DNA of 64,000 nt from Pseudomonadota bacterium (GTDB lineage Bacteria; Pseudomonadota; Alphaproteobacteria; Rhodospirillales; Magnetospirillaceae), in the NCBI GenBank assembly GCA_021793155.1, contig JAJYTF010000001.1:124001-188000 (forward strand), in the 5' to 3' direction. The notes below the pieces were generated by a model, which saw only the letters and a program-made list of their open reading frames with translations, searched no databases and was not told the origin of the DNA. Shown here piece by piece: positions 18,091 to 29,114 of this stretch (position 1 is its first letter; the number at the start of each line of letters is the position of its first letter). A program made the translations under genes and the position numbers.

Positions 18091-19854
18091 TTATGAAAGG
18101 TAATATATGAATTTGCAGTTGTGATTGGCGAAGCCCGGTCCGAATCCGGAGTGGAGATCCGGTGACGCCTTCCAGGCCGTTCGCACGTCTTCCAGAAAAT
18201 GGCCGACTACGTCACGCAACTCCTTCGACCGCTTCTCCAGCTCGGCCACCGCCCGCGTGACCTCGGCTGCGGCGCGGTCGGTTTCCTCGACCGCTTCGCG
18301 CACGCCAACGACGTTCGCGGTGACCTGCCGCGTTCCGGCAGAGGCCTGCTGCACGTTGCGGGCGATCTCCTGCGTGGCGGCACTTTGCTCCTCGATGGCC
18401 GAGGCAATGGCCGAGGAGATTTCGCCAAGGCGATCGATTGTGCCGCCGATGGCGCCGATCGCCCCTGCCGCCTCCCTGGTCGAGGACTGGACCGCCGCGA
18501 TCTGGGCTGTGACCTCTTCCGTCGCCTTGGCGGTCTGGCTGGCCAGCGACTTGACCTCGCCGGCCACCACGGCAAAGCCTTTGCCAGCCTCACCGGCCCG
18601 CGCCGCCTCGATGGTGGCGTTCAGCGCCAGCAAATTGGTCTGGCTGGCAATGTCGTTGATCAGCCCCACCACCTCGCCGATCCGCTCGGTAGCCGCCGAC
18701 AGGGTATTCATGGTGTGATTGGCGGCGGCGCTTTGCTCCGTCGCTTCGCCGACGATGCCGTGGGTGTCGGCGGTTTGGCGGCCGATCTCGCCGATCGACG
18801 AGGAAAGCTCCTCGGCTGCAGCCGCCACCGTCTGCACGTTCGCGGCCGCCTCTTCCGCCCCCGAGGCCACCGCGACGGTCTTTCCCGAAGCGTCCTCGGC
18901 CGCCGCCGACATGGACTTCGCCGTATGGGACAGTTGCAGGGTGGCCGTCGCCACCGATTCGAGGATGCCGGCCACCGTCAGGTTGAAGCTGCGGGTCACG
19001 TCCGCTATCCGCCCGGCTCGCTGTTCCCGGTCCCGCTGCGCCTGCTCCTGTGCCGCCGCCAGTTCGGCGTTCTGCCGCAATGCATCGCGGAAATCGCCGA
19101 GGGCATGCGCCATATGGCCGATTTCGTCGCGCCTGTGAATACCCGGTATGTCGACGCCGAAATCCCGTTCCCGCAGCCTGGCCATGCAAGCGGTGACACC
19201 GTCGATGGGGTGGGAAATGCCCAGGCGCCCCACGACGCCGGCCAACACGCCTCCACACAGCGTGCCCAGCACCAGGGAGGCGACGCAGAGGATCAAAGCC
19301 TGGCGATAGAACCTCTCCATGAGGACGGTCCGTTCATGGATTTCCTTGGCGTAGCGGTCGGTATGGGCCTCCAGCATGTCGTTGAGGGCCTGTCGGTTGG
19401 AGCGGTTGTCGTTGTTGTCGCCGAAGGCGCGGCCGGCCGGGGCGCCCTGCTCGCGGCCCAGCCGCACCAGTTCGGTGCGGAAGGCGATGAACTGATCCAC
19501 CGTTTTACCCATCCGCCCGAACTCGCCCTGTTCGGCCGGTGGGACCAGCTTCTCCCACTCTGCCATCCGGTCCTTGATGAGTGCCAGATTGGCCAGCAGC
19601 GGCTTGCCGAACTTCTCCACCTCGGCCACATCGCGCGACATGTAGATGCCGCGGGAATCCATCACCACCGCCAGCACCAGGCCGTTGACCGTCTCGCATA
19701 GCACGGCCCGCGCCGACAAATTTTCGGTTTGGTGGAGACGGCGGTCGTATTTGTCGATCACATGCAGCGCCACGGCGCCGACGAAGATGGCCACCAGGGC
19801 CATCAGCCCGACGATAAGGCGAAGCTTGGCGGCGATGGAAATGCTCCCCAGCAT
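18091..19854 (-). CDS. Methyl-accepting chemotaxis protein
   Basis: A 587-residue receptor. First membrane helix about residues 10-33, periplasmic helical domain about 35-190, second helix about 195-220, then HAMP and a cytoplasmic signalling domain. The kinase/CheW-binding tip is recognisable ([20 protein letters not shown]) and is followed by [18 protein letters not shown]. Start taken at the ATG with GGAGGGG five bases upstream; a TTG 27 bases earlier is less likely. The C-terminal tail ends NCKFIYYLS, without a CheR-binding pentapeptide. The ligand is unknown. Proximity to frdABCD suggests redox or C4-acid taxis as one idea, without direct support. Confidence 0.92.
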   Translation of the reverse strand: MLGSISIAAKLRLIVGLMALVAIFVGAVALHVIDKYDRRLHQTENLSARAVLCETVNGLVLAVVMDSRGIYMSRDVAEVEKFGKPLLANLALIKDRMAEWEKLVPPAEQGEFGRMGKTVDQFIAFRTELVRLGREQGAPAGRAFGDNNDNRSNRQALNDMLEAHTDRYAKEIHERTVLMERFYRQALILCVASLVLGTLCGGVLAGVVGRLGISHPIDGVTACMARLRERDFGVDIPGIHRRDEIGHMAHALGDFRDALRQNAELAAAQEQAQRDREQRAGRIADVTRSFNLTVAGILESVATATLQLSHTAKSMSAAAEDASGKTVAVASGAEEAAANVQTVAAAAEELSSSIGEIGRQTADTHGIVGEATEQSAAANHTMNTLSAATERIGEVVGLINDIASQTNLLALNATIEAARAGEAGKGFAVVAGEVKSLASQTAKATEEVTAQIAAVQSSTREAAGAIGAIGGTIDRLGEISSAIASAIEEQSAATQEIARNVQQASAGTRQVTANVVGVREAVEETDRAAAEVTRAVAELEKRSKELRDVVGHFLEDVRTAWKASPDLHSGFGPGFANHNCKFIYYLS

Positions 19855-19962
19855 CGGTCCCCTCCATTGCTGAGTAGACAATGTCGAACAGGAAGCCCCC
19901 TGCCCCTCACCATCCAGAGGGCCGCCTCATCAATATTAAGTTTTCATGAAATACTGCAACGG

Positions 19963-22719
19963 TCAACGTTGATCTAAATACTCGGCTTCTTTTTGGAATT
20001 GCTTTAATTGATACATCAGCTCCAGGGCTTCGCGTGGGGTGATGTCATCCGGGTTGACTTCCGTTAACAGCTTTACGATTTTCGAATCATTACTTTTCGG
20101 TGCATCTTTGCTTTTCTTCACCACTGCCGCGAACAGCGGCAAGTCATCGGCCAGCTTGGCCACCGCCGAGGATTGCTCGCCTTTTTCCAGGCTGTGCAGG
20201 ATGGCTTCGGCCCGTCCGATGACCGCGTGCGGAAGACCGGCCAGCCGGGCCACGTGGATCCCGTAGGAACGATCGGCGGTTCCTGCTCCCACCTCGTGCA
20301 GGAACACCACGTCACCCTGCCATTCCTTGACCCGCATGCAATGGCAGGAGAGTGCCGGCAGCTTGGCGGCCAGAGCCGTCAGTTCGTGATAATGAGTAGC
20401 GAACAGAGCGCGGCAGCGGTTGACCTCGTGCAGATGCTCGACCACCGCCCAGGCGATGGACAGGCCGTCAAACGTCGCCGTACCCCGGCCGATCTCGTCC
20501 AGGATGACCAGTGCGCGCGATCCGGCCTGGTTCAGGATCGCCGCCGTCTCGACCATCTCCACCATGAAGGTCGAACGCCCGCGGGCCAGGTCGTCGGCCG
20601 CGCCCACCCGGCTGAACAGGCGGTCGACGATGCCGATGCGGGCGGCCTCGGCGGGGACGAAGCTGCCCATCTGGGCCAGCACGGCGATCAGCGCGTTTTG
20701 CCGCAGAAAGGTGGACTTGCCCGCCATGTTGGGGCCGGTGATCAGCCACAGGCGGCGTTCATCGGCCAAGTCGCAGTCGTTGGCGACGAAGCTCTCGCTG
20801 ATTGCCGCCTCGACCACTGGGTGGCGGCCGCCGGAGATGGAGAATTCGGTACCCTCGCCGATCTCAGGCCGGCAATAGCGGTTGTCCACCGCCAGTTCGG
20901 CCAGGCCGGCGGCGACGTCGAGCGCCGCCGAGGCGCCCGCCGCACGGGCAATTTCGTCGGCCCGGCTCAGGACCTCGCCGACCAGATCGGCGAACAGTTC
21001 CAACTCGAGCGCCTGCGCCTTGTCGGCGGCGCTACGGATTTTGTCCTCCAGTTCACCCAGTTCCACCGTGGCGTAGCGGACCGCCGAGGCGATGGTCTGC
21101 CGATGAATGAACGGCTCGCCCATTCGTTCGGCCTGTTTGGATGGCACCTCGATGTAATAGCCGAGCACGTTGTTGTGTTTGATTTTCAGCCCAGCTACCC
21201 CCGACAGCTCGACATAGTGCGCCTGCAGGGCGGCGATCAGCCGGCGGCTTTCGTCGCGCAAGCCCCGCAAGTCGTCGAGGCCGGCGTGGTAGCTGGCGGC
21301 GATGAAGCCGCCGTCGCGGGTCAGCAGTGGCAACTCGGCTGCCAGCGCCCGCCCCAGCCGCTCGACCAGCACCGCATGTTCACCCAGTTCGGCGACAGCG
21401 GTACGGATGCCGGGAGGCGGAGCATCGAGACCGCCGGTCAACAGGGCGTTGCGCAAGCCCGGCCCCTCGGCCAGCGTATCCCGCACCGTCGCCAGGTCAC
21501 GCGGCCCGCCGCGGCCCAAAGAGAGGCGCGATAGCGCCCGTTCCATGTCCGGGCAGCGGCGAAGCGCGTCGCGCAACTCGGCGCGAAGCGAATGCCGTTC
21601 GGCGAAAAACTGCACCATGTCGAGACGCTCGCCGATGGCTGCCGGGTCGGTCAGCGGCGCCGCCAGATGCAGGGCCAGCCGGCGCGCCCCGGCGCCGGTC
21701 ACCGTGCGGTCGATCACCGACAGCAGGCTGCCGCGGCGTTCGCCGGTCAGGGTCTCGGTCAGTTCAAGGTTGCGCCGGGTGGCGGCGTCGATCTCCATCA
21801 CCGCGCCTTCGGCCAGCCGGCGGGGAAGACCAAGCCTGGGCAGGCGTCCTTTCTGTGTCAGCTCCACATAGTCGACCAGCGCGCCGCCGGCTGCCAGCTC
21901 GGCCCGCCCGAAGCTGCCGAAGCCGTCCAGGGCCCGCACGCCATAAAGCTGTTCGAGGCGCCGCCGCGCGTTCTCGGAATCGAAGCGCGCCGCCGGAAGC
22001 GGCGTCAGAACCGCCCGTCGGTCGCGGAACAGTTCGAACAGCCCTTCCTGCTGCAGCAGCCGCTCAGAGACCAGCAGTTCGCCCGGATTCAGCCGTGCCA
22101 CGGCCGCCGCCGCCGACTTGCCGTTCACCGGCTGGACCTGGAAGTCGCCGGTCGACATGTCGAGCCAGGCCAGGCCCAGATGGCCCTGGACCTCGGCCAA
22201 GGCCGCAAGATAGTTGTGTGCCCGGGCATCGAGCAGCGCATCCTCGGTGATGGTTCCCGGGGTGACCAGGCGCACCACCGCCCGTTCGACCACCGCCTTG
22301 GCCCCCCGCTTCTTGGCCAGCGCCGGATCCTCGGTCTGCTCGCAGACCGCCACCTTGAAACCCTTGCGGATCAACCGGGACAGATAGCCTTCGTGGCTGT
22401 GCACGGGCACCCCGCACATGGGGATGTCCTCACCGGCATGCCGTCCACGCCGGGTCAGCGTTATGTCGAGCGCCGCGGCGGCCTGTACCGCATCGTGGAA
22501 AAACATCTCATAAAAATCCCCCATCCGATAGAATAGCAGGCAATCGGGATGGGCCCGCTTGATGGCCAGATATTGGACCATCATCGGTGTCGCGTCTTCG
22601 TCGAGTGGCGGCGTGGGGATTTCGTTCACGGATGTATGCGGCGTGGTTTGAACGGGCGGCACCTTATCACGAGTGGCGGAGTCAGGGCTATGACCCCGTC
22701 CTCCTGACCGGTCCGTCAT
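19963..22719 (-). CDS. mutS: DNA mismatch repair protein MutS
   Basis: A 918-residue MutS. The mismatch-binding motif F-x-E is in [12 protein letters not shown] near residue 68; the ATPase domain has Walker [10 protein letters not shown], the signature FMVEMVETA, and Walker [12 protein letters not shown], then ATHYHEL. The N-terminus carries a roughly 40-residue low-complexity leader before [11 protein letters not shown]; the true start could be slightly internal. mutS divergent from maeB and upstream of glnD is a common alphaproteobacterial order; here a receptor gene, frdABCD and a radical SAM gene separate mutS from glnD. Confidence 0.97.
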   Translation of the reverse strand: MTDRSGGRGHSPDSATRDKVPPVQTTPHTSVNEIPTPPLDEDATPMMVQYLAIKRAHPDCLLFYRMGDFYEMFFHDAVQAAAALDITLTRRGRHAGEDIPMCGVPVHSHEGYLSRLIRKGFKVAVCEQTEDPALAKKRGAKAVVERAVVRLVTPGTITEDALLDARAHNYLAALAEVQGHLGLAWLDMSTGDFQVQPVNGKSAAAAVARLNPGELLVSERLLQQEGLFELFRDRRAVLTPLPAARFDSENARRRLEQLYGVRALDGFGSFGRAELAAGGALVDYVELTQKGRLPRLGLPRRLAEGAVMEIDAATRRNLELTETLTGERRGSLLSVIDRTVTGAGARRLALHLAAPLTDPAAIGERLDMVQFFAERHSLRAELRDALRRCPDMERALSRLSLGRGGPRDLATVRDTLAEGPGLRNALLTGGLDAPPPGIRTAVAELGEHAVLVERLGRALAAELPLLTRDGGFIAASYHAGLDDLRGLRDESRRLIAALQAHYVELSGVAGLKIKHNNVLGYYIEVPSKQAERMGEPFIHRQTIASAVRYATVELGELEDKIRSAADKAQALELELFADLVGEVLSRADEIARAAGASAALDVAAGLAELAVDNRYCRPEIGEGTEFSISGGRHPVVEAAISESFVANDCDLADERRLWLITGPNMAGKSTFLRQNALIAVLAQMGSFVPAEAARIGIVDRLFSRVGAADDLARGRSTFMVEMVETAAILNQAGSRALVILDEIGRGTATFDGLSIAWAVVEHLHEVNRCRALFATHYHELTALAAKLPALSCHCMRVKEWQGDVVFLHEVGAGTADRSYGIHVARLAGLPHAVIGRAEAILHSLEKGEQSSAVAKLADDLPLFAAVVKKSKDAPKSNDSKIVKLLTEVNPDDITPREALELMYQLKQFQKEAEYLDQR

Positions 22720-22731
22720 TTCCGGACAGCC

Positions 22732-22779
22732 CTAGTGCTCCGATGTAAACTGATGAATCAATTTACATCAGAACACTAG
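22732..22779. repeat. 48-bp near-palindrome bounded by CTAG
   Basis: Arms CTAGTGCTCCGATGTAAA (22732-22749) and TTTACATCAGAACACTAG (22762-22779) pair at 16 of 18 positions; the spacer itself continues the pairing (TGAT-GA-ATCA). Both outer ends are CTAG. This could be a solo inverted-repeat element (MITE-like) or a structured leader. First of three consecutive hairpins upstream of the stress-protein gene. Confidence 0.55.
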
Positions 22780-22791
22780 CCTAGGCCTTTG

Positions 22792-22827
22792 CCCCTTGCC
22801 GGGCGGCGCCTCCGGACCGGCAAGGGG
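22792..22827. terminator. Hairpin, 11-bp perfect stem
   Basis: CCCCTTGCCGG (22792-22802) pairs perfectly with CCGGCAAGGGG (22817-22827) across a 14-base loop. No T-tract follows on either strand. Second of the three hairpins between mutS and the stress gene; could act as a bidirectional terminator-like element or belong to a larger RNA fold. Confidence 0.4.
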
Positions 22828-22841
22828 CTATGATAGACTTG

Positions 22842-22873
22842 GTGCGCTGACCCATCTGAATGGGTCAGCGCAC
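22842..22873. repeat. Hairpin, 14-bp perfect stem with 4-base loop
   Basis: GTGCGCTGACCCAT (22842-22855) pairs perfectly with ATGGGTCAGCGCAC (22860-22873), loop CTGA; G-U pairs could extend the stem to about 18 bp. It ends 57 bases before the GTG start of the downstream gene. The ends again run into CTAG-like sequence, as in the 22732 element. Confidence 0.5.
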
Positions 22874-22930
22874 TAGGAATCCGCAAGCCGATCCGGCAAA
22901 ATGAACGTTCGGAAACAAGGAAGAACAGCC

Positions 22931-23428
22931 GTGAGCCAAGACACCCGCCCATCGTACAAGGAGGTGGTCGGCCTGTTCACTCGCCGATCCGACTTCGACG
23001 CCGCGCTGAAAGCCCTGCTCAAGGCCGGCTTCACCCACAGCGACCTGTCCGTTCTCGCCTCGCACGACAGCATCGACGCCGCCGATCCGGACACCCAGTC
23101 CTGGAAGGACCGCCTGATCGGACTGGTGGGCGAGCTGAAATATGAAGGTCCGCTGGTAACCGCCGGGCTGATCGCCATCGCTGCCGGACCTGTCGGCGCC
23201 GCCATTGCCGGGCTGATCGCCGCCGGTGTCGGCGGGGTCGCTCTAAAGGAACTGATGGACGAGATCACGGCCCGGCCTCATGCCGAACAATTTGCCGCAG
23301 GGCTTGCCGCCGGCGGCATTCTGCTCTGGGTCTATGCCGCCGATCCGGGGCGCGAAAGGAAGGCCACCGAAATCCTGTCGGCGGCCGGCGGCGCCAATGT
23401 CCACACCAACGAGCGTCTGTCTTCTTGA
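22931..23428 (+). CDS. Small stress-type protein with glycine-zipper segment
   Basis: A 165-residue protein. Residues about 10-50 (SYKEVVGLFTRRSDFDAALKA) resemble the general-stress YflT/17M-type domain that opens many low-molecular-weight stress proteins. A Gly/Ala-rich hydrophobic segment follows (AAGPVGAAIAGLIAAGVGGVA, about 85-107) and could insert in a membrane as a helical hairpin. The C-terminal part (TEILSAAGGANVHTNE) reads like a second flanking domain. GTG at 22931 is preferred because AAGGAAGA lies seven bases upstream; the ATG at 22901 has no ribosome site. No enzymatic motif. It stands alone between the hairpin array and a terminator-like hairpin. Confidence 0.6.
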   Translation: MSQDTRPSYKEVVGLFTRRSDFDAALKALLKAGFTHSDLSVLASHDSIDAADPDTQSWKDRLIGLVGELKYEGPLVTAGLIAIAAGPVGAAIAGLIAAGVGGVALKELMDEITARPHAEQFAAGLAAGGILLWVYAADPGRERKATEILSAAGGANVHTNERLSS

Positions 23429-23498
23429 GCCGGCCAGGCCGGGAAATCACTGCGCCATTCCCGGCATCCGGTTCCCATATGAGCGGCGCTTGAACCAA

Positions 23499-23520
23499 GG
23501 CGGACGCGGGGGCGTCCGCC
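23499..23520. terminator. Terminator-like hairpin before maeB
   Basis: GGCGGACGC (23499-23507), loop GGGG, GCGTCCGCC (23512-23520): a perfect 9-bp GC stem 70 bases after the stress-gene stop and 58 bases before maeB. No T-tract, as is usual in this GC-rich genome. Confidence 0.5.
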
Positions 23521-23578
23521 ACAACTGACGTCAACCGTGGCGCCGCTTGGCGTAGTCCGCAGGGGTAGGAGTCTCACC

Positions 23579-25870
23579 ATGGACGATAGTGCCAAACAAA
23601 TCACCGATCTCGAACGCGACACGCTTTTGCTGCACGCCTCCGGCCGGCCGGGCAAGATCGAAGTCACGCCGACCAAGCCGATGGGTACGCAGCGCGACCT
23701 TTCTCTGGCCTATTCGCCCGGCGTCGCCTTTCCCTGCCTCCACATCGCCAAGGATCCAAGCCTGGCTTACGATTACACGGCAAAGGGCAACCTGGTGGCG
23801 GTGATCTCCAACGGCACCGCGGTGCTGGGCCTGGGCGACCTGGGGGCGCTCGCCGGCAAGCCGGTGATGGAAGGCAAGGCGGTGCTGTTCAAGCGCTTCG
23901 CCGATGTGGACGCCATCGACCTCGAGGTCGACACCAAGGACGTCGATGCCTTCGTCAACGCGGTACGTTACCTTGGCCCAACCTTCGGCGGCATCAACCT
24001 CGAGGACATCAAGGCCCCTGAATGCTTCATCATCGAGCACCGCCTGCGCGAGCTGATGAACATTCCGGTGTTCCATGACGACCAGCACGGAACCGCGATC
24101 ATCGCCTCGGCTGGCCTGATCAACGCGCTACACCTCACGGGGCGCGACATCCGCTCGATCCACCTGGTGGTCAACGGCGCCGGGGCCGCCGCCATCGCCT
24201 GCGTCGAACTGGTCAAGTCGATGGGCGTGCCGCACAACAACGTCATCATCTGCGACACCAAGGGAGTGGTGTACAAGGGCCGCACCGAAGGCATGAACCA
24301 GTGGAAATCGGCCCACGCCGCCGAGACCGAGGCACGGACGCTGGCCGAGGCGCTGAAGGGTGCCGACGTGTTCTTCGGCCTGTCGGCAAAGGGCGCGGTG
24401 ACCCAGGACATGGTCACCACCATGGCGCCCATGCCGATCATCTTCGCCATGGCCAACCCCGACCCCGAGATCACGCCGGAGGAGGTCAAGGCCGTGCGGC
24501 CTGACGCCATCACCGCCACCGGCCGCTCGGATTACCCGAACCAGATCAACAACGTGCTGGGCTTTCCTTATATCTTCCGCGGCGCGCTGGACGTGCGGGC
24601 CAGCACCATCAACGACGCCATGAAGATCGCCGCCGCCCAGGCGCTGGCCGCCCTGGCCCGCGAAGACGTCCCGGACGAGGTGGATGCCGCCTATTCGGGC
24701 CGGCGCCTGCGCTATGGGCCGGAATACATCATCCCGGTTCCGTTCGACCCGCGCCTGATCTCGTCGATCCCGCCGGCAGTGGCCAAGGCGGCCATGGATT
24801 CCGGCGTCGCCCGCAAACCCATCATCGACATGGACTCCTACAAGCGCGAGCTGTCGGCGCGCCTCGATCCCACCGCCGCATCGATGCAGGGCATCTTCCA
24901 GGCGGTGCGGGCCAACCCGCAACGCGTGGTGTTCGCCGAAGGCGAAGAGGAAAAGACCATCCGCGCCGCCGTTGCCTTCCGCAACGCCGGCTACGGCACG
25001 CCGATCCTGCTGGGCCGTGACGACCGCATCCGCGCCACCATGAAATCCGCGGGGCTGGCCGGCGTGCTTGACGGCATCGAGATCGTCAACGCGCGGCTGT
25101 CGGACCACACCAAACATTATACCGACATGCTGTATTCCCGCACGCAGCGCAAGGGCACGCTCTACCGCGACGCCCAACGCACCGTGAATCAGGAACGCAA
25201 CGTGTTCGCCGCCGCAATGGTGGCGGCCGGCGACGCCGATGCCATGGTCACCGGTCTTACGCGCAACTATTACCAGGCCTTCGACGAAGTGAAGCGGATG
25301 ATCGATCCGTCCTCCGGCGAGCTGGTTTTCGGCACCACCATCCTGGTGGCGCGCGGGCGCACCGTGTTCATCTCGGACAGCGTCGTGCTGGAAACCCCGA
25401 CCTCGCGGCAGCTGGCCGACATTGCCTGCCAGACTGCGGCCAACGCCCGGCGGATGGGTCACGAGCCACGTGTTGCCCTGCTGTCCTATGCCAATTTCGG
25501 CAATCCGCCAAATTTGAATTCCGAGCGGGTGCACGAGGCGGTAGCGATCCTCGATCAGCGCAACGTCGACTTCGAATATGACGGCGAAATGGCCACCGAC
25601 GTCGCCCTCGATCCCGAACTTCTGAAGCTCTATCCGTTCTGCCGGCTGTCGGGGCCGGCCAATGTGCTGGTCATGCCCGGGCTGTATTCGGCCAATATCG
25701 CCTGGAAGCTGCTGCAGAAGCTGGGCGGCGGGTCAGTCATCGGCCCGGTGCTGACCGGGCTGTCCAAGGCGGTGCAGATCACCTCGATGGACGCCTCGGC
25801 CCGCGACATCGTCAATATGGCGGTGCTGGCCAGCTACGATGCGGTGCGCTTCGCCTCGCGCAGCCGCTGA
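23579..25870 (+). CDS. maeB: NADP-dependent malic enzyme with C-terminal phosphotransacetylase-like domain
   Basis: A 763-residue two-domain enzyme converting malate to pyruvate and CO2. Residues about 1-430 hold the malic enzyme core: [13 protein letters not shown], the catalytic segment [13 protein letters not shown] and the nucleotide fold [15 protein letters not shown]. Residues about 440-760 form a PTA_PTB-type domain ([15 protein letters not shown]), which in this family is regulatory and lacks transacetylase activity (family knowledge). Start at the ATG with TAGGAG upstream; the open frame begins 14 codons earlier without conservation. Divergent from mutS across the stress gene, as in many alphaproteobacteria. 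Works with PpdK (52-55 kb) at the C3/C4 node. Confidence 0.95.
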   Translation: MDDSAKQITDLERDTLLLHASGRPGKIEVTPTKPMGTQRDLSLAYSPGVAFPCLHIAKDPSLAYDYTAKGNLVAVISNGTAVLGLGDLGALAGKPVMEGKAVLFKRFADVDAIDLEVDTKDVDAFVNAVRYLGPTFGGINLEDIKAPECFIIEHRLRELMNIPVFHDDQHGTAIIASAGLINALHLTGRDIRSIHLVVNGAGAAAIACVELVKSMGVPHNNVIICDTKGVVYKGRTEGMNQWKSAHAAETEARTLAEALKGADVFFGLSAKGAVTQDMVTTMAPMPIIFAMANPDPEITPEEVKAVRPDAITATGRSDYPNQINNVLGFPYIFRGALDVRASTINDAMKIAAAQALAALAREDVPDEVDAAYSGRRLRYGPEYIIPVPFDPRLISSIPPAVAKAAMDSGVARKPIIDMDSYKRELSARLDPTAASMQGIFQAVRANPQRVVFAEGEEEKTIRAAVAFRNAGYGTPILLGRDDRIRATMKSAGLAGVLDGIEIVNARLSDHTKHYTDMLYSRTQRKGTLYRDAQRTVNQERNVFAAAMVAAGDADAMVTGLTRNYYQAFDEVKRMIDPSSGELVFGTTILVARGRTVFISDSVVLETPTSRQLADIACQTAANARRMGHEPRVALLSYANFGNPPNLNSERVHEAVAILDQRNVDFEYDGEMATDVALDPELLKLYPFCRLSGPANVLVMPGLYSANIAWKLLQKLGGGSVIGPVLTGLSKAVQITSMDASARDIVNMAVLASYDAVRFASRSR

Positions 25871-25878
25871 GCCTTGAC

Positions 25879-25910
25879 CCGTCCCAGCCTTCGCGAGAAG
25901 GCCGGGACGG
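25879..25910 (+). terminator. maeB: Terminator hairpin after maeB
   Basis: CCGTCCCAGCCTTC (25879-25892), loop GCGA, GAAGGCCGGGACGG (25897-25910): 14-bp stem with one mismatch, nine bases after the maeB stop. No U-tract follows, so either Rho assists or it stabilises the 3' end. Confidence 0.6.
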
Positions 25911-26042
25911 TCACGCCTCCCGGATTGCTACGGCTCTATGAAATCTTTCGTATGACTTTGCTCCGTTGCTTAAGCGATTGACGCAACGCAGCCGAACGGC
26001 GAATTCTTCCGGCAAAATCGTGCACGGGGGAGACCAGCATTT

Positions 26043-27431
26043 ATGACGTCCGGACAGATCACCCGCCGGCTATTGCCAACGGTCGCCGCCCTGTCGACCC
26101 CCACGGTCGCGGTATTCGTCGTTCTGCTGGCCGCCGGCGAAGTGGCGTTCTGGCCGGCCGTCATCGGCACGGCGGCGACGGCTCTGCTGACCGCCCTGCT
26201 GCTGCGCCCCTACGTCGCCGACTTGGCCCAGGTGGCCCGCTATGCCCGCGACCTGATCCGCGGCGGTGAGGCCGCGGCACCCCGTCTGCGCACCGATATC
26301 GGCTCGGACATGCTGGCGGCCTTGGGCCAGTTCCGTCGCGCCTGGCGCAGCCATAGCGAAGACATGGCCACCTTGCTGGCATTCCACGAAACTCTGTTCG
26401 ACAACCTGCCCGAGCCGTTGCTCCTGCTCAACGGACAGCGACGCATTGTCCGCGCCAACGCGGCGGCACGCAAGATTTTTGGTCGTCAGCAGCAGGGGCG
26501 CGACCTGGCTGCGGTGCTGCGCAATCCCGACGTCCTCGAGGCGGTGGATCAGGTGCTGGCCGGCGAGCCAGGCAGCACGGTCGAATTCAACCTGCCAGGT
26601 CCGGTAGAATGCGATTTGCGCGCCATGATCGAACCGTTGCCGCAGGCCGGCGTCGACGGGACCGTGGCGGTCCTCTCACTGCACGACGTCACCGCCTTGA
26701 AGCGCATGGAGCAGATGCGCGCCGACTTCGTTGCCAATGCCAGCCACGAGCTGCGCACTCCGCTGGCTGCCATCCTGGGATTCGTCGAGACCTTGCGTGG
26801 CCCGGCCCGCGACGACAGCGAAGCGCGGGAGCGCTTCCTGGCCATCATGTACGACCAAGCGACGCGCATGTCGCGGCTGGTCGGCGACCTGCTGACCCTG
26901 TCGCGTATCGAATTGCAGGAGCACACGCGACCGGAAGGACGGGCGGATGTGAGCACCGTCCTGCGGCGCGTCGCCACCGGCCTCGAAATGCAGGCCGAGC
27001 AGCGCAACATGCGGATCGACCTCAATCTGCCAGAATCGCTTCCGCTGGTGGCCGGTCAGGAAGACGAACTGGCCCAGGTGTTCCAGAATTTGATCGACAA
27101 TGCCCTGAAATACGGCCGCGAAGGGACTTCGGTGGAGATCTCGGGGGGAGTCACCCCCGAGCCGTCGGCGGGCGGTGGCGAGTGTCCGGCCCGTGCGGTC
27201 TGCATCGCCGTGCGCGACCACGGCGAGGGAATCGCCCGGGAACACCTGCCGCGGCTGACCGAGCGCTTCTTCCGCGTCGACACGGCGCGGTCGCGCCGGC
27301 TGGGCGGCACCGGCCTGGGCCTTGCCATAGTCAAGCATGTGCTGAACCGGCACCGCGGCTTGCTGACCATCGACAGCACGCTCGGCGAGGGAAGCGTCTT
27401 CACCGTATGCCTGCCGACGATAGAGGGATGA
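26043..27431 (+). CDS. phoR: Phosphate regulon sensor histidine kinase PhoR
   Basis: A 462-residue kinase. Two membrane helices at about 11-30 and 36-55 with almost no periplasmic loop, a PAS-like segment (about 110-215, [20 protein letters not shown]), HisKA with His235 ([19 protein letters not shown]) and HATPase_c with N-box DNALKYG and G boxes [12 protein letters not shown] and [12 protein letters not shown]. The architecture and the pstB-phoU genes downstream identify it as PhoR, signalling phosphate limitation to PhoB. PhoB is not in the window. I saw no Pho box (tandem CTGTCAT) upstream. The stop overlaps an ATG in another phase, but the real pstB start is further downstream. Confidence 0.88.
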   Translation: MTSGQITRRLLPTVAALSTPTVAVFVVLLAAGEVAFWPAVIGTAATALLTALLLRPYVADLAQVARYARDLIRGGEAAAPRLRTDIGSDMLAALGQFRRAWRSHSEDMATLLAFHETLFDNLPEPLLLLNGQRRIVRANAAARKIFGRQQQGRDLAAVLRNPDVLEAVDQVLAGEPGSTVEFNLPGPVECDLRAMIEPLPQAGVDGTVAVLSLHDVTALKRMEQMRADFVANASHELRTPLAAILGFVETLRGPARDDSEARERFLAIMYDQATRMSRLVGDLLTLSRIELQEHTRPEGRADVSTVLRRVATGLEMQAEQRNMRIDLNLPESLPLVAGQEDELAQVFQNLIDNALKYGREGTSVEISGGVTPEPSAGGGECPARAVCIAVRDHGEGIAREHLPRLTERFFRVDTARSRRLGGTGLGLAIVKHVLNRHRGLLTIDSTLGEGSVFTVCLPTIEG

Positions 27432-27562
27432 CAGCCGGAGACACCACAATCACAGATATATATTCCCTGGCTATTGGGCGTAATTCCTGTTGCCAGTTTT
27501 GCCCGAACGATATACCTGCTAACTCGAAAAAAGGTCGCGCGCTCCGCGCTGGAGAAAAACTC

Positions 27563-28357
27563 GTGCACGCCGAATCCGCAGTTCCCGGGCTGTCCGATTG
27601 TGCCCGCCCGAAGATCACCGTGCGGGGTGTCGACGTCTTCTATGGTGGAAAGCAGGCGCTGACCGACATCGACCTGGATATCAACGAAAACGAAGTGACG
27701 GCGTTGATCGGCCCCTCCGGCTGCGGAAAGTCCACATTCCTGCGCTGCCTGAACCGGATGAACGAGACCATCGCCGACTGCCGCGTCACCGGCCGCATCG
27801 AACTTGATGGCATCGACGTCACCACCGGCCTCGACGTCGTGGAATTGCGGGCGCGGGTCGGCATGGTGTTTCAAAAGCCGAACCCGTTCCCCAAGTCGAT
27901 CTACGACAATGTCGCCTTTGGGCCGCGCATCCTTGGGCTGACCGAGGATCGGCATGAAATGGACGAGATCGTCGTGCATAGCCTGCGGCGCGCCGGCCTC
28001 TACGACGAGGTCAAGGACCGCATGGACCAGCCCGGCACGGGGCTGTCCGGCGGTCAGCAGCAGCGACTGTGCATCGCGCGCGCCATCGCCGTCGGCCCTG
28101 AGGTGATCCTGATGGATGAGCCGTGCTCGGCCTTGGACCCCATCGCCACCGCGCGCATCGAGGAACTGATCGAGGAATTGCGCTCCGAATACACCATCGT
28201 CATCGTTACCCATTCGATGCAGCAGGCGGCCCGCGTCTCGCAACGCACGGCGTTTTTTCACCTGGGCGTCCTGATCGAGACCGGGCCGACGGCGGCGATC
28301 TTCACCAACCCGGAAAACCCGCTGACGCAAGGGTACATCACCGGTCGATTCGGTTGA
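27563..28357 (+). CDS. pstB: Phosphate ABC transporter ATP-binding protein PstB
   Basis: A 264-residue ABC ATPase. Walker [10 protein letters not shown], PstB-specific LRCLNRMNE and [19 protein letters not shown], signature [14 protein letters not shown], Walker [14 protein letters not shown]. The open frame extends 45 codons further upstream, to an ATG overlapping the phoR stop, but that extension (Cys/Lys-rich, AT-rich DNA) is not PstB-like; the GTG at 27563 has GGAG eight bases upstream and gives the normal family length. pstS, pstC and pstA, which usually sit between phoR and pstB, are missing here; only 131 bp separate phoR and pstB. The permease must be encoded elsewhere. Confidence 0.95.
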   Translation: MHAESAVPGLSDCARPKITVRGVDVFYGGKQALTDIDLDINENEVTALIGPSGCGKSTFLRCLNRMNETIADCRVTGRIELDGIDVTTGLDVVELRARVGMVFQKPNPFPKSIYDNVAFGPRILGLTEDRHEMDEIVVHSLRRAGLYDEVKDRMDQPGTGLSGGQQQRLCIARAIAVGPEVILMDEPCSALDPIATARIEELIEELRSEYTIVIVTHSMQQAARVSQRTAFFHLGVLIETGPTAAIFTNPENPLTQGYITGRFG

Positions 28358-28363
28358 TCCGCC

Positions 28364-29059
28364 ATGCCCCACATTGTCAAATCCTTCGACGACGAACTGA
28401 CCCGGCTGCGCGAAAGCGTGATCGCCATGGGTCAGATGACGACGGCACAATTTTCCCGTTCGCTGGACTGCCTGACCGATCCCACCGATGAAGCGGTCGC
28501 CGGGGTGATCGCCCTGGACGCCGAAATCGATCGCTTGTCCCAGGCAGTCAACGAGCAGGTGTTTCACGTCTTGGCATTGCGCTCCCCCATGGCCGACGAT
28601 CTTCGCCTGGTGGTGACCGCCATGCACGTGGCCACCGCGCTCGAACGCATCGGCGGCTACGGGGTGAGCCTGGCGCGCAATGCCAAGGCCCTGTCCTATC
28701 CGCCGTTGCCCTCGCTCCGTTCGGTGGTGCGTATGGGCAGGGAAGTGACGACGATGCTGGTCGACGTACTGGGCGCCTACGGCGAGCGGGACGCCGCCCG
28801 GGCACTGGCCGTATGGAAAGCCGATCGTCAAGTGGACGAAGCCTATTCGTCACTGTTCCGCGAAACCATTACCTACATGATGGAAGATCCGCAGAACATT
28901 CGTTCGTGCAGCCACCTGATGTTCATCGCCAAGGACATCGAGCGGGTCGGCGACCATGCCACCAATATCGGCGAGATGGTCTATTTTCTGGCCACCGGCC
29001 GGCCGCTCGGCGAGGTGCGCCCCAAGGGCGACACTTCGACCGCGGCCGGCCCTTCGTAG
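28364..29059 (+). CDS. phoU: Phosphate signalling protein PhoU
   Basis: A 231-residue PhoU with its two three-helix repeats. Repeat motifs are visible as DRLSQAVNEQVFHVLALRSP with MADDLRLVVTAMHVATALER, and MFIAKDIERVGDHATNIGEM with the acidic metal-binding E/DxxxD pattern. It couples PstB activity to PhoR inhibition. It starts six bases after pstB, so phoR-pstB-phoU form one unit. A palindromic repeat follows the stop. Confidence 0.95.
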   Translation: MPHIVKSFDDELTRLRESVIAMGQMTTAQFSRSLDCLTDPTDEAVAGVIALDAEIDRLSQAVNEQVFHVLALRSPMADDLRLVVTAMHVATALERIGGYGVSLARNAKALSYPPLPSLRSVVRMGREVTTMLVDVLGAYGERDAARALAVWKADRQVDEAYSSLFRETITYMMEDPQNIRSCSHLMFIAKDIERVGDHATNIGEMVYFLATGRPLGEVRPKGDTSTAAGPS

Positions 29060-29074
29060 CACCGATCCCCATCA

Positions 29075-29100
29075 GTCATTGCCGCTTGCGCGGGAATGAC
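29075..29100. repeat. Intergenic palindrome GTCATTGCCGC/GCGGGAATGAC
   Basis: 11-bp arms (29075-29085 and 29090-29100) with one mismatch and a TTGC loop, in the 55-bp convergent gap between phoU and ppa. It resembles the very common GTCATTCCCGC-type bacterial repeat and probably doubles as a bidirectional terminator. Confidence 0.5.
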
Positions 29101-29114
29101 GCTGTGGCCTGGGC

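Noticed and set aside
24128-25534. A 468-codon open frame opposite maeB, and similar long frames opposite pstB-phoU (27056-28831) and mutS (20173-21534)
   Set aside because: All overlap genes with complete catalytic motifs and have shadow-type composition.
25911-26042. Pho box upstream of phoR
   Set aside because: No tandem CTGTCAT-type repeats were found on either strand.
27428-27562. ATG overlapping the phoR stop as a possible pstB start
   Set aside because: It would add 45 residues not seen in PstB; the GTG at 27563 has a better ribosome site and gives the family length.
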